The notes under the pieces were generated by a model that was not told the origin of the DNA, did not search any database, and was given only the letters and a program-made list of their open reading frames with translations. From positions 202,196 to 266,195 of the forward strand of contig CALRXS010000001.1 in assembly GCA_943372195.1 (NCBI GenBank): a stretch of 64,000 nt of DNA. Reading direction: 5' to 3'. Numbering within the stretch: the stretch's first letter is position 1; every line of letters starts with the position of its first letter. Below, piece after piece: positions 45,871 to 54,632 of this stretch. Origin of the DNA: JAEYZM01 sp943372195. Its GTDB lineage: Bacteria; Bacteroidota; Bacteroidia; Sphingobacteriales; Sphingobacteriaceae. Made by a program: the position numbers and the translations under genes.

Positions 45871-45874
45871 CCTT

Positions 45875-47242
45875 ATGTGGTACAATAATATTTTAGAAAC
45901 CATTGGCAATACTCCACTGGTTAAATTAAACAAGATTACTAAAGATATTCAGGCAACAGTTTTAGCTAAAGTTGAAACAACGAACCCTGGTAATTCTATC
46001 AAAGATCGTATGGCTCTTAAAATGATTGAAGATGCTGAAAAAGATGGTAGATTAAAACCTGGTGGTACTATAATTGAAGGTACGTCTGGTAATACTGGTA
46101 TGGGACTTGCAATTGCAGCAGTTATAAAAGGTTATAAATGTATATTCACTACAACAGATAAACAATCTAAAGAAAAAGTTGACGCTTTACGTGCTTTTGG
46201 TGCTGAAGTTATTGTTTGTCCGACAAACGTTGAACCCGAAGATCCTCGTTCTTACTATTCTGTATCATCTAGATTAGTAGCTGAAATACCTAATGCATGG
46301 AAACCGAATCAATACGATAATTTATCGAATTCATCGGCGCATTATGAGCAAACCGGACCTGAAATTTGGGAGCAAACAGAGGGTAAGGTTACACACTTGG
46401 TAGTAGGAGTAGGAACAGGGGGAACTATTTCTGGTACTGGTAAATATTTAAAAGAGAAAAATCCGAATATTAAAGTTTTAGGTATTGATACTTACGGCTC
46501 TGTATTCAAAAAATACAAAGAAACTGGCATCTTCGATAAGGATGAAATTTACCCTTATATCACCGAAGGTATTGGTGAAGATTTCTTACCACAAAACGTA
46601 GACTTCAATGTTATTGATCACTTTGAAAAAGTAACAGATAAAGATGCTGCTTTAATGACTAGAGAAATCGCTCGTCAAGAAGGTATCTTCGCTGGTAACT
46701 CTGCAGGTTCTGCAATTGCAGGTATTCTTCAAATGAAACATATGTTCAAAGAAGGTGATGTAGTTGTCGTTATTTTCCATGATCATGGTACTCGTTATTT
46801 GGGTAAAATGTTTAACGATGATTGGTTGAGAGAACGCGGATTCTTGGAGAATAAAAAAGCAAAATTTGCAATCGATTTAATTGAAAAACATCGTGAATTA
46901 AAGTTGGTTACAGCTAATGAAAATGAAGCTATCGTGGATGTTTGCAATACATTAAATAAGTACGGTATTTCACAAATACCTGTCGTGAATGATAGTAATG
47001 AATTCGTGGGATCTATATCTGATAATCAACTTTTCAGCTGTTTGCTCAACCAAGATAATATTAAATCAAATAAGATTTCTAGCATCATGCAATCACCTTT
47101 CCCGGTAATTGCTCCAAATGCAAGTGTTGAAGAAGTATCTAAATTGATTACCAAAGAAAATTCAGCAGTATTAGTAACAGATATGGGAGGTAATACTCAC
47201 ATCATTACTAAATATGATATCATTGACGCAATAGCTGGTTAA
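45875..47242 (+). CDS. Cystathionine beta-synthase
   Basis: A PLP enzyme of 455 residues condensing serine and homocysteine to cystathionine; a cysteine-synthase-like variant is also possible. The PLP lysine is K43 in TNPGNSIKDRMA; the phosphate loop is GVGTGGTISGTG and the substrate loop EGTSGNTG. Residues 335-455 form a Bateman pair of CBS domains (HRELKLVTANENEAI through ISDNQLFSC; then SSIMQSPFPVIAP through ITKYDIIDAI), giving the CBS architecture without a haem domain. It precedes a GH16 gene, with no evident pathway link. Confidence 0.9.
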   Translation: MWYNNILETIGNTPLVKLNKITKDIQATVLAKVETTNPGNSIKDRMALKMIEDAEKDGRLKPGGTIIEGTSGNTGMGLAIAAVIKGYKCIFTTTDKQSKEKVDALRAFGAEVIVCPTNVEPEDPRSYYSVSSRLVAEIPNAWKPNQYDNLSNSSAHYEQTGPEIWEQTEGKVTHLVVGVGTGGTISGTGKYLKEKNPNIKVLGIDTYGSVFKKYKETGIFDKDEIYPYITEGIGEDFLPQNVDFNVIDHFEKVTDKDAALMTREIARQEGIFAGNSAGSAIAGILQMKHMFKEGDVVVVIFHDHGTRYLGKMFNDDWLRERGFLENKKAKFAIDLIEKHRELKLVTANENEAIVDVCNTLNKYGISQIPVVNDSNEFVGSISDNQLFSCLLNQDNIKSNKISSIMQSPFPVIAPNASVEEVSKLITKENSAVLVTDMGGNTHIITKYDIIDAIAG

Positions 47243-47253
47243 AATAAAAAAAT

Positions 47254-48366
47254 ATGAAATTCTATTCAAGAACCTATATTCTAAAATCACTAATTCTAAT
47301 TATAACTTTTGTAGGTTCTAATAATTTAGTTTTTTCACAAACAACAAAAAACTATCAATTAGTTTGGTCTGATGAATTCGACGGTTATGGTGCAATAGAT
47401 ACTAATAAATGGTTTCATCAAACTAAATTACCTTTAGCTGGATCTTGGTATAATGGAGAAGTACAACATTATACTAACAGAGTAGAAAATTCTGTTCGTG
47501 TTAATGGTAATTTAAGAGTCATCGCTAGAAAAGAGAATTTCAATGATCAAGGATTTACTAAAGAATATACATCGGCTCGACTAAATTCAAAATTTGCCTT
47601 TAAATATGGTCGAGTTGAATTTAGAGCAAAACTACCTACTGGTGTTGGTACTTGGCCAGCTGTTTGGTTGCTTGGAAAAAACATTGATGAACCTGGTGCA
47701 TATTTCGACAATAAAGGTTTTGGCACAACACCTTGGCCAGCTTGTGGTGAAATAGACATTTTAGAACATTGGGGAAGTAATCAAAATTTTATTCAAAGTG
47801 CAATTCATACTCCTTCGAGTTTTGGCAATACCATGAACAAAGGTGGTAGAGTTTTAAATACTGCATCATCTGAATTTCATGTTTATGCGATGGAGTGGAC
47901 GAGCGATAAAATTACTTTTAGTGTAGATTCAATTGATTATTACACTTATGAACCAGCTATCAAAAATAATGATACTTGGCCTTTCAATGCTGATCAATAC
48001 CTTTTGATAAATTTTGCTATTCAAGGAAACATTGTAAGTACTTTCAATCTAGGAATTCTAGAAATTGATTATTTGAGAGTGTATCAAGAGAGAACTAATG
48101 TGGGTATAAATAATAACGATTTCACAGAAATAAAAATTTATCCAGTTCCTGTTTCAGATATTTTAAATGTAAAATTAAATAACACTTCTCAAACTGATTT
48201 AATAGTATCTATTCATAGCATTGATGGTAAATTAATTTTAAATGATAATTTCAGAATTGAAAATCAACATGTACAAATCAATAATTTAGATTTCTTAGAA
48301 AAGGGAAGCTATTTAATTTCATTTGATCTTGATGGTAAATTACATAGATATAAAATCATAAAATAA
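47254..48366 (+). CDS. Secreted GH16 glycoside hydrolase with type IX (type A) sorting domain
   Basis: Signal peptide at 1-29 (ending NLVFSQ). Residues 35-280 are a GH16 jelly-roll: WSDEFDGYGAIDTNKW, YTSARLNSKFAFKYGRVEFRAKLP, the catalytic EIDILE of CGEIDILEHWG (E166 nucleophile, D168, E171 acid/base), and FAIQGN. This group includes laminarinases (beta-1,3-glucanases), agarases and carrageenases. The wording fits laminarinase-like members, but substrate needs comparison. The last 75 residues (IKIYPVPVSDILNVKLN, YLISFDLDGKLHRYKIIK) are a type IX secretion C-terminal domain. Confidence 0.9.
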   Translation: MKFYSRTYILKSLILIITFVGSNNLVFSQTTKNYQLVWSDEFDGYGAIDTNKWFHQTKLPLAGSWYNGEVQHYTNRVENSVRVNGNLRVIARKENFNDQGFTKEYTSARLNSKFAFKYGRVEFRAKLPTGVGTWPAVWLLGKNIDEPGAYFDNKGFGTTPWPACGEIDILEHWGSNQNFIQSAIHTPSSFGNTMNKGGRVLNTASSEFHVYAMEWTSDKITFSVDSIDYYTYEPAIKNNDTWPFNADQYLLINFAIQGNIVSTFNLGILEIDYLRVYQERTNVGINNNDFTEIKIYPVPVSDILNVKLNNTSQTDLIVSIHSIDGKLILNDNFRIENQHVQINNLDFLEKGSYLISFDLDGKLHRYKIIK

Positions 48367-49272
48367 TTAACTATCGAATAGTTCTGCTGCAATTCTATAG
48401 GTATTGCAATGTGCTTCTACTATCAATTTGATATCTTCTGAATATCCACCACCCATACTTATTTGAATGGGTATTTCTAAATTCTTAGCTGTACTTAATA
48501 CGATGTAATCTCTTTCTTTACATGCCTCTAGAGATAATGAGAGCTTACCTAATTTGTCTGACTCGAGAACATCAACACCTGATTGATAGAATATAAAATC
48601 CGGATTATGTTGTTCGATTATTTGCTGATATTCCTTTTTTAGGATGTTTAGATATTCATAATCTGTTGTATTGTCAGCAAGTGCAATATCTAAATTAGAT
48701 TGCTCTTTTCTATACGGGAAGTTATTTGCACCATGCATCGAGAATGTAAATACTTGATCATTATTTTGAAAAATTTCTGCAGTACCGTTTCCTTGATGTA
48801 CATCTAAATCGATAATCAATATTCGCTTTGCTAATTTATTACTCATTAAATAATGCGCTGCAATGGCTTGATCATTCAATAAACAAAATCCTTCGCCCCA
48901 ATTAGATCCTGCATGATGTGTACCTCCTGCAACATTTAATGAACAACCGTATTCTAATGAATGTAATGCACCATCTATACTTCCTTGTGTAATTATTAAT
49001 TCTCTTTCTATTAATTGGGATGATAGGGGAAATCCGATTCTTCTGATTTCATGATAGCTCAATTCTTGTGACTTCAACCTTCTCCAATAATCAGCATCAT
49101 GTGTCATCAAAATATATTTTTCATCTACTTCTTTTGGCTCATGAAAATTCTCTTTTAGCAAAGTTCCCTCATAAATTAACTGCTCTGGTATTAACTCATA
49201 CTTAAGCATCGGGAAACGATGACCAGGTGGGAGGGGGTGAGAGTAGATGGGGGAATATGCAACTGAAATCAT
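48367..49272 (-). CDS. Histone deacetylase-superfamily deacetylase
   Basis: A 301-residue member of the HDAC/acetoin utilisation (AcuC) superfamily. Catalytic features: NVAGGTHHAGSNWGEGFCLLNDQAIAAHYL (tandem His and Gly-rich loop), IDLDVHQGNGTAEIF (zinc ligands Asp and His), YQSGVDVLESDKLG (third ligand Asp) and MGGGYS. These zinc enzymes remove acetyl groups from polyamines, lysines or small molecules; bacterial substrates are mostly undefined. The N-terminus YSPIYSHPLPPGHRFPM is typical. It lies 3' of the kynurenine genes on the same strand, separated by a heptad palindrome. Confidence 0.88.
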   Translation of the reverse strand: MISVAYSPIYSHPLPPGHRFPMLKYELIPEQLIYEGTLLKENFHEPKEVDEKYILMTHDADYWRRLKSQELSYHEIRRIGFPLSSQLIERELIITQGSIDGALHSLEYGCSLNVAGGTHHAGSNWGEGFCLLNDQAIAAHYLMSNKLAKRILIIDLDVHQGNGTAEIFQNNDQVFTFSMHGANNFPYRKEQSNLDIALADNTTDYEYLNILKKEYQQIIEQHNPDFIFYQSGVDVLESDKLGKLSLSLEACKERDYIVLSTAKNLEIPIQISMGGGYSEDIKLIVEAHCNTYRIAAELFDS

Positions 49273-49280
49273 TTAAAAGT

Positions 49281-49362
49281 GATGTAAAATGTAGGATGTA
49301 GAATGTAGGATGTAGGATGTAAGAAGCAAAAATTTTACATCCTACATTCTACATCTTACATT
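49281..49362. repeat. Heptad palindromic element (GTAGRAT type), deacetylase/KMO gap
   Basis: Left arm 49288-49314 is built of 7-bp units GTAGGAT and GTAGAAT; right arm 49336-49362 is its reverse complement with one mismatch in 27. A 21-base loop separates them. The right arm ends on the first base of the KMO stop codon region (49362-49364). Confidence 0.8.
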
Positions 49363-50723
49363 TAATTTATAAATTTGAATTCCCTTAAAAGCTCTTCATA
49401 ATTATTTTCAACCTCAGCTGAGTCCCATACATTTTCAATATTAGGTATCGCTAAAACCTTTTGAAATAAGGCATCTTGACGGTAACCCATTTCTAATGCA
49501 TATGAGTATGGTTTAGTACTAAAGCTAACTAATGAATATTTTGATACGTATTGCTCTGGATATTTTTTGTTCAATTTCGCTTCTATTTTCTTACGTAATA
49601 AGAATTTTTGATCTGCTACTTTATCACGCATCTCTATGAAGTTCTCTAATGCCATATCTGCAATTGCATCGGCATTTGGTTTACGTGATTTTTCGAAATC
49701 TTTAAACATCGCTTCCCAATTATCACCATGATTGTCTAACATCTTACCGAACTCAAAACAATCTTCAAATCCTGCATTCATACCTTGTCCGAAGAATGGC
49801 ACAATCGCATGCGATGCATCACCCATCAAACATAACTTATCTGAATATGACCATGGGAATGATCGTACTGTAACTAATGAGCTCGTCGGATTCTCCATGT
49901 ACTCATCAACAACATTCGGAATCATCTTTACCACATCAGCAAATTGGGTATTGAAAAAATCTGCTATTTGTTCTCTTGTTTTTAAACTATTGAAAGAAGG
50001 ATCTCCATCAAAAGGGAAGAACAATGTACAGGTAAAGCTACCATCCAGATTAGGTAAAGCAATTAACATATAGTTACTACGTGGCCAAATGTGTAAAGCA
50101 TTTTTCTCGATTAAAAATGCACCATTATCGCCTGCAGGAATAGTTAATTCTTTATAACCATGATCAATATAATGTTGTGAATATTCAAATCGATCAGTCT
50201 TTGTCTGCAATGCTAAACGTGCAGCAGAGAAAGCTCCATCAGCTGATAGTATAGCGTCAGATTTTATTTCTTTAATTTCTTTAGTATCGTTATGCTCAAA
50301 ATGTGCTACAGCATTTTTAATATCTAAATCAAAACATCTTTGATCAAAATGTATGTTGATATTCTCGTTTTCATCAGCAAGCTCTATCAATCTTTTGTTA
50401 AGTCCGCCTCTTGACACTGAGTAAATTGCTTCATCTTCTTTACCATATGCTTGATATTGAACATCACCATTCAATTGATGAATCACTCTACCATACATTG
50501 GTATACCAACTTTACGTATCTCTTCTTCCAAACCTAATGCTGCCAAGCCATTGAAGCCTCTATGACTTAATGCTAAATTGATAGAACGACCACCAACATA
50601 GCCCGCTTTACGCATGTCACTTCTCTTCTCAAAAATATCTACTTTATGTCCGCGTTTTGCTAAATACATTGATAGTAATGAACCTACAAGTCCGGCACCA
50701 ATTAATGTTATACTTTTTTGCAT
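49362..50723 (-). CDS. Kynurenine 3-monooxygenase
   Basis: FAD-dependent hydroxylase converting kynurenine to 3-hydroxykynurenine. The reading frame is open further upstream, but the extra residues are encoded by the repeat at 50741-50766; the real start is ATG 50723 (MQKSITLIGAGLVGSLLSMYLAKRG), giving 453 residues. FAD motifs: GAGLVG at the N-terminus, DGAFSAARLAL, and the GD motif LCLMGDASHAIVPFFGQGMNAGFEDC. The C-terminal part is the KMO-type extension. It is the last gene of the minus-strand kynurenine set. Confidence 0.92.
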   Translation of the reverse strand: MQKSITLIGAGLVGSLLSMYLAKRGHKVDIFEKRSDMRKAGYVGGRSINLALSHRGFNGLAALGLEEEIRKVGIPMYGRVIHQLNGDVQYQAYGKEDEAIYSVSRGGLNKRLIELADENENINIHFDQRCFDLDIKNAVAHFEHNDTKEIKEIKSDAILSADGAFSAARLALQTKTDRFEYSQHYIDHGYKELTIPAGDNGAFLIEKNALHIWPRSNYMLIALPNLDGSFTCTLFFPFDGDPSFNSLKTREQIADFFNTQFADVVKMIPNVVDEYMENPTSSLVTVRSFPWSYSDKLCLMGDASHAIVPFFGQGMNAGFEDCFEFGKMLDNHGDNWEAMFKDFEKSRKPNADAIADMALENFIEMRDKVADQKFLLRKKIEAKLNKKYPEQYVSKYSLVSFSTKPYSYALEMGYRQDALFQKVLAIPNIENVWDSAEVENNYEELLREFKFIN

Positions 50724-50740
50724 GTTTTTAAATATTGTAT

Positions 50741-50766
50741 TGGGTACTGAGTATTGAGTACTGAGA
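50741..50766 (+). repeat. Solo arm of heptad units (GTAYTGA) upstream of KMO
   Basis: GTACTGA, GTATTGA and GTACTGA at 50744-50764, in exact 7-bp steps. No inverted partner is present before the kynureninase gene. It is related to the complete element at 56066-56174. Confidence 0.75.
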
Positions 50767-50828
50767 CTCACACTTTTTAAAATTTATTTTAATTTCAAAT
50801 ATTGTTTTACTTCTTAAATAACGTTCAA

Positions 50829-50864
50829 CTGGCTAAATGGCTAATTGACATATTGGCTAATTGA
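50829..50864 (+). repeat. Solo arm of octad units (TTGGCTAA type) at the 3' end of kynureninase
   Basis: Strict 8-bp steps: TGGCTAAA, TGGCTAAT, TGACATAT, TGGCTAAT. The order (two GGCTAA octads, one TGACATA, one GGCTAA) is the same as in the element at 61634-61725. The left arm is missing. The kynureninase TAG (50857-50859 on the minus strand) lies inside the fourth unit. Confidence 0.75.
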
Positions 50865-52119
50865 GCGCCTGTCCAAACACCCACACATCCTCAAAGCTAT
50901 TGTACAAAGGTACTGGCGCAAAACGTAATACCTCCGGCTCTCTCCAGTCACCTATAATACCTTGAGATGTTAGTGTATCAAATGCTTTCTTACCACCTTC
51001 TTTACAAATGATCGAGAGTTGACATCCTCTTTCTTCATGATATATAGGGGTGATGATTTTATATTTTTCTGATCCTATTCTCTTATTCGCTTCTTGAATT
51101 ACATGTTGCATAAAGTTCGTTAACTCTATACTCTTTGCTCTTAAATTTTCAATGCCTGCTTCATCAAACAAATCTAGTGCTGCTCGATGTGCGGCCATTT
51201 GTAAAACTGGCACATTACTTAATTGCCATCCTTCTGCACCTGGCTCTGGTATAAATCCTTTTTGCATCAAGAAACGTGTATCTTCTTTATATCCCCACCA
51301 TCCTGCGAAACGAGGAGTATTAGGGTTGTTAGAATGTTTTTCGTGAACGAAGATGCCTGAGATACCACCCGGACTCGAGTTCAAATATTTATATGAACAC
51401 CAAACTGCGAAGTCAACATTCCAATCATGTAATTTTACGGGCACATTTCCTGCGCAATGCGCTAAATCAAATCCGCAATATGCACCTACTTCATGTGCTT
51501 TCTCTGTGATCTCTTGCATCGGATATAATTGTCCGGTGTAGTAATTCACACCACCCATCATCACCAATGCCAACTCTGCACCATGCTTTTCTATACTTTC
51601 TAAAATATCTTCTTTGCGTAATGTATATTCACCTTCACGAGGTTTTAATTCTATGATTGCTTGCTCTGGATGGAAGCCATGATGTTTCACTTGTGATTCC
51701 ATCGCATACTGATCTGATGGAAATGCACCTGCTTCCATAATGATTTTGTATCGATCTTTTGTAGGGCGATAAAAACTCACCATCATCAAATGCAAATTCA
51801 CTGTTAGCTGATTCATCGCTACAACTTCATTTGCATTAGCTCCAACAATTTTCGCTAAGCTATCTTTCGTAGTTTTTTGATAATACATCCATGGGGTTTT
51901 TGATTTGAAATGTCCTTCAACACCAAACTCTTCCCAATTATTTAATTGCTCTAAAACGTAATCTTTTGTTTTCTTTGGTTGTAAGCCTAATGAATTTCCG
52001 CAGAAATAGATAGCTTGCTTTCCTTCATGTTTCGGAAACAAAAACTGTGATCTAAATTGATGTAATTTATCTTCTTGATCTTTACGTTGTGCGTATTCTA
52101 ATGTATTATCGTATGGCAT
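50857..52119 (-). CDS. kynU: Kynureninase
   Basis: PLP enzyme cleaving 3-hydroxykynurenine to 3-hydroxyanthranilate and alanine. 420 residues, with Schiff-base lysine in DFAVWCSYKYLNSSPGG, the Asp of CGFDLAHCAGN, the substrate segment FCGNSLGLQPK and FAGWWGYKEDTRF. The start lies one base after the stop codon of the ACMS decarboxylase gene, so the two are co-translated. The last codons (ALN, TAG) are encoded by an octad repeat arm, which suggests the original end has been replaced. Confidence 0.95.
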   Translation of the reverse strand: MPYDNTLEYAQRKDQEDKLHQFRSQFLFPKHEGKQAIYFCGNSLGLQPKKTKDYVLEQLNNWEEFGVEGHFKSKTPWMYYQKTTKDSLAKIVGANANEVVAMNQLTVNLHLMMVSFYRPTKDRYKIIMEAGAFPSDQYAMESQVKHHGFHPEQAIIELKPREGEYTLRKEDILESIEKHGAELALVMMGGVNYYTGQLYPMQEITEKAHEVGAYCGFDLAHCAGNVPVKLHDWNVDFAVWCSYKYLNSSPGGISGIFVHEKHSNNPNTPRFAGWWGYKEDTRFLMQKGFIPEPGAEGWQLSNVPVLQMAAHRAALDLFDEAGIENLRAKSIELTNFMQHVIQEANKRIGSEKYKIITPIYHEERGCQLSIICKEGGKKAFDTLTSQGIIGDWREPEVLRFAPVPLYNSFEDVWVFGQALN

Positions 52120-52120
52120 A

Positions 52121-53128
52121 TTATAAAAATATTTTTCTATCTAATCCTAACCACTCTAAAGCTGTACCTGAATTCAAACGTTCTTTTATATCGTTGGTAT
52201 AAGGCATATTTTCAATTAATTTTCCCGGATCTAATTCACCTAATGGAAAGGGGTAATCTGTTCCTAATGCTAATTGATTAGGTCCGAATAAATTCATTAA
52301 ATAATCTAACATCATTGGGTCATGCACCAAGGTATCGATGTAAAATTTATTTAAGTATTCTCTCGGGTTTATTTTGTTATCTATCGCAACTAAATCTGGA
52401 CGAACATTGAAACCATGTTCAATTCTACCTATCGTTGCAGGGAAAGAACCGCCACCGTGTGCAAATGCTACACGTAGTTTCGGGAACTTCTCAAATATTC
52501 CTCCAAAAATCATTGAACATATTGCAAGCGAAGATTCTGCAGGCATACCTACTAACCAAGGTAACCAATACTTTTGCATTTTCTCTTTCGCCATCATATC
52601 CCAAGGATGAACAAAAATTGCAGCACCTAGTTTTTCTGCTTCTTCATAAAAAGGGTAGAAGTGCTCATCATTTAAATTCAAATCATTCACGTGTGAACCT
52701 ATTTGAACTCCTGCTAATCCTAGTTCTTTTACCGAACGATGTAATTCCTTTACGGCTAAATCTATGTCTTGTAGAGGGATGGTAGCTAAGCCGACAAATC
52801 TCTTAGGATAGCGACGAACCACATCGGCAATATGATCGTTTAAAAATTTCGAAACTTCTAATGCATCTTGAGCCTTGGCCCAATAAGAAAACATCACAGG
52901 TATAGTAGAAAGCACTTGAACATCTACATGATGATGATTACACTCTTTAATACGCGCATCAGCATCCCAGCAATTATCTTGAATCTCTCTGAAAAATTTA
53001 TCGTCTTGCATCATCCTAGCACAACAAGGCTTATGATGATCTAAATGTATGAACCCACCATATCCGAATTTCTCAGCCCATCGAGGCATGTGTTCGGGGA
53101 TGATGTGGGTGTGAATGTCTATGCGCAT
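52121..53128 (-). CDS. 2-amino-3-carboxymuconate-6-semialdehyde decarboxylase
   Basis: A zinc amidohydrolase-fold decarboxylase (ACMSD) of 335 residues. It turns the ring-opened product of 3-hydroxyanthranilate into 2-aminomuconate semialdehyde, diverting carbon from quinolinate. Ligands: MRIDIHTHIIP (HxH near residues 6 and 8), FVHPWDM, VAFAHGGGSFP and the catalytic-site Asp of LGTDYPFPLG. The HHKPCCARMM segment near residue 32 is a family feature. Context between dioxygenase and kynureninase genes supports ACMSD rather than a generic amidohydrolase. Confidence 0.92.
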   Translation of the reverse strand: MRIDIHTHIIPEHMPRWAEKFGYGGFIHLDHHKPCCARMMQDDKFFREIQDNCWDADARIKECNHHHVDVQVLSTIPVMFSYWAKAQDALEVSKFLNDHIADVVRRYPKRFVGLATIPLQDIDLAVKELHRSVKELGLAGVQIGSHVNDLNLNDEHFYPFYEEAEKLGAAIFVHPWDMMAKEKMQKYWLPWLVGMPAESSLAICSMIFGGIFEKFPKLRVAFAHGGGSFPATIGRIEHGFNVRPDLVAIDNKINPREYLNKFYIDTLVHDPMMLDYLMNLFGPNQLALGTDYPFPLGELDPGKLIENMPYTNDIKERLNSGTALEWLGLDRKIFL

Positions 53129-53139
53129 ATTTTTATTGA

Positions 53140-53206
53140 AATGTAGGATGTAGAATGTAGAATGTAGGATGTAAAATTAATTCTACATCCTACATTCTAC
53201 ATTCTA
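53140..53206. repeat. Heptad palindromic element (GTAGRAT type), ACMSD/HAAO gap
   Basis: Arm 53151-53176 pairs with 53181-53206 (25 of 26 bases) around a four-base loop TTAA. The left side extends to 53140 with one or two more units. The right arm ends three bases before the dioxygenase stop codon. Confidence 0.82.
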
Positions 53207-53208
53207 AA

Positions 53209-53733
53209 TTATTTTTTAACGGGTGGTTCCATCACACTCCCACAATGATTACAAACTCTCATATCTTCTGATGAATAAAAGCGTTCCATCACTGGTGGTA
53301 ACTGTGCTACTATATCTGTTAATTCAAAATACTCTTCGTATAATTTCTCATTACACTTTTCGCAGAACCATAAAAAGCCGTCGATCTCTTTATTCTCACG
53401 AACTTTTTCAATAACTAATCCTACAGTGTTTGCTGGCCTTTGCGGTGAGTGTGGAGTTTTAGGTGGCAATAAAAACATGTCGCCTTCATTTATAGGGATG
53501 TCAACTTGCTTGCCATCTTCTACAATTCTTAAAACCATATCTCCTTCAATCTGAAGATATAATTCTTCACTCTCGTTATAGTGGAAATCTTTTCTAGAAT
53601 TTGGTCCGCCGACAACCATCACAATAAAGTTCTCAGCATCTTTATATACTTGTTGATTACCGACAGGTGGTTTTAATAAATGCCTGTTCTCATCAATCCA
53701 TTTTTTGAAATTAAAGGGACGTTGAATTGCCAT
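53209..53733 (-). CDS. 3-hydroxyanthranilate 3,4-dioxygenase
   Basis: Cupin Fe(II) dioxygenase opening 3-hydroxyanthranilate to 2-amino-3-carboxymuconate semialdehyde. I use the ATG at 53733 (MAIQRPFNFKKWIDENRHLL), giving 174 residues; the upstream frame up to 53769 crosses the promoter. Metal ligands fall at H51, E57 and H95, the positions known for the bacterial enzyme; two CxxC pairs at the C-terminus (FCEKCNEK, RVCNHCG) form the rubredoxin-like site of bacterial HAO. First gene of the minus-strand kynurenine set. Confidence 0.94.
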   Translation of the reverse strand: MAIQRPFNFKKWIDENRHLLKPPVGNQQVYKDAENFIVMVVGGPNSRKDFHYNESEELYLQIEGDMVLRIVEDGKQVDIPINEGDMFLLPPKTPHSPQRPANTVGLVIEKVRENKEIDGFLWFCEKCNEKLYEEYFELTDIVAQLPPVMERFYSSEDMRVCNHCGSVMEPPVKK

Positions 53734-53751
53734 AATGTTTTGTATTTTTTG

Positions 53752-53782
53752 TAAAGGTAATGTTTGCAAAATGCTTTACAAA
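53752..53782 (-). promoter_or_regulatory. Promoter of the HAAO-ACMSD-kynU-KMO arm
   Basis: Minus strand: TTTG (53782-53779), 19 bases, TACCTTTA (53759-53752), 7 of 8 to TAnnTTTG. The spacing fits the Bacteroidota promoter. Start predicted about 14 bases before ATG 53733. Confidence 0.6.
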
Positions 53783-53827
53783 GCTTTTAAACCTGCTTTT
53801 TTCATTTCTTCATATCAGTCATTTCGG

Positions 53828-53835
53828 TATCTTTG
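53828..53835 (+). promoter_or_regulatory. -7 element of the SDR-ALDH-deaminase arm
   Basis: TATCTTTG, an exact TAnnTTTG, 14 bases before ATG 53850. At the -33 distance there is only a weak TTTC. Together with the minus-strand promoter it makes the 116-base gap a divergent kynurenine control region. Confidence 0.5.
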
Positions 53836-53849
53836 AGCAAATATTGATT

Positions 53850-54629
53850 ATGAATTTAGACTTAAGTGGTAAAAGAGCATTGGTATGTGGTAGTACTCAG
53901 GGTATTGGTAAAGCCATTGCCATCGAATTAGCTAAACAAGGTGCTGCTGTGACATTGTTTGCCAGGAACGAACAAGCTTTAAAAGAAGTACTTGCAGAGT
54001 TACCTGGCAATGCAAAACATGAATATATCGTTGGAGATTTCTCTGATTCTAAAAATGTGAAAGCGAAAGCTGAATCATATATCGCAGAAAAGCCAATTGA
54101 TATATTGGTGAATAATACTGGCGGACCTCCGGCTGGAGCAATAGCAGAGGCTGAACCTTCAGCATTCATCGCTGCTTACCAATCACATCTTCTAAGTAAT
54201 CATGTTTTAGCTCAATTAGTTTTACCTCATATGAGTAAAAATAAATGGGGCAGAATTATCAATGTAGTTTCTACATCTGTGCGCCAACCATTAAAAGGAT
54301 TAGGTGTTTCAAATACTACACGTGCAGCTGTTGCAGGCTGGGCGAAGACATTAAGTTTCGAAGTAGCAAAACATGGTATCACAGTTAATAATGTTTTACC
54401 TGGTGCAACGAAAACTATTAGATTAGAAAATATTATTCAAGGTAAAGCTTCAAAAACTAATTCAGTTGTTGATGAAGTAGAAAAAGAAATGCTAGCTGAA
54501 ATTCCTGCTGGTAGATTTGGTACTGCAGAGGAAATCGCTGCGTTAGCAGCATTTTTAGCATCTCCATCGGCAGCATATATAAACGGACAAAGCATAGCGG
54601 TTGATGGTGGAAGAACATCCGCATTTTAA
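53850..54629 (+). CDS. Atypical short-chain dehydrogenase/reductase in the kynurenine cluster
   Basis: A Rossmann-fold SDR of 259 residues from ATG 53850 (MNLDLSGKRALVCGSTQGIGKAIA); the frame upstream to 53760 is noise across the promoter. The NAD(P) motif GSTQGIG (14-20) and NNTGG are intact. At the active site, where SDRs have YxxxK, this protein reads SNTTR (S154, R158), so both catalytic residues are replaced. Some other SDRs share this form and may bind a ligand or use other chemistry. It is the first gene of the plus-strand kynurenine arm, three bases before the ALDH. Its step in the pathway is unknown. Confidence 0.8.
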   Translation: MNLDLSGKRALVCGSTQGIGKAIAIELAKQGAAVTLFARNEQALKEVLAELPGNAKHEYIVGDFSDSKNVKAKAESYIAEKPIDILVNNTGGPPAGAIAEAEPSAFIAAYQSHLLSNHVLAQLVLPHMSKNKWGRIINVVSTSVRQPLKGLGVSNTTRAAVAGWAKTLSFEVAKHGITVNNVLPGATKTIRLENIIQGKASKTNSVVDEVEKEMLAEIPAGRFGTAEEIAALAAFLASPSAAYINGQSIAVDGGRTSAF

Positions 54630-54632
54630 CAT

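Noticed and set aside
49281..49362. A CRISPR array, suggested by regular short repeats
   Set aside because: Units are only 7-8 bp with no spacers, and arms are inverted copies; no cas genes are present.
50724..50771. An upstream N-terminal extension of KMO
   Set aside because: The added residues are the translation of the GTACTGA heptads; the FAD-binding N-terminus starts at ATG 50723.
53760..53849. A 30-residue extension of the SDR
   Set aside because: It crosses the divergent promoter and has no family match; the Rossmann fold begins at 53850.
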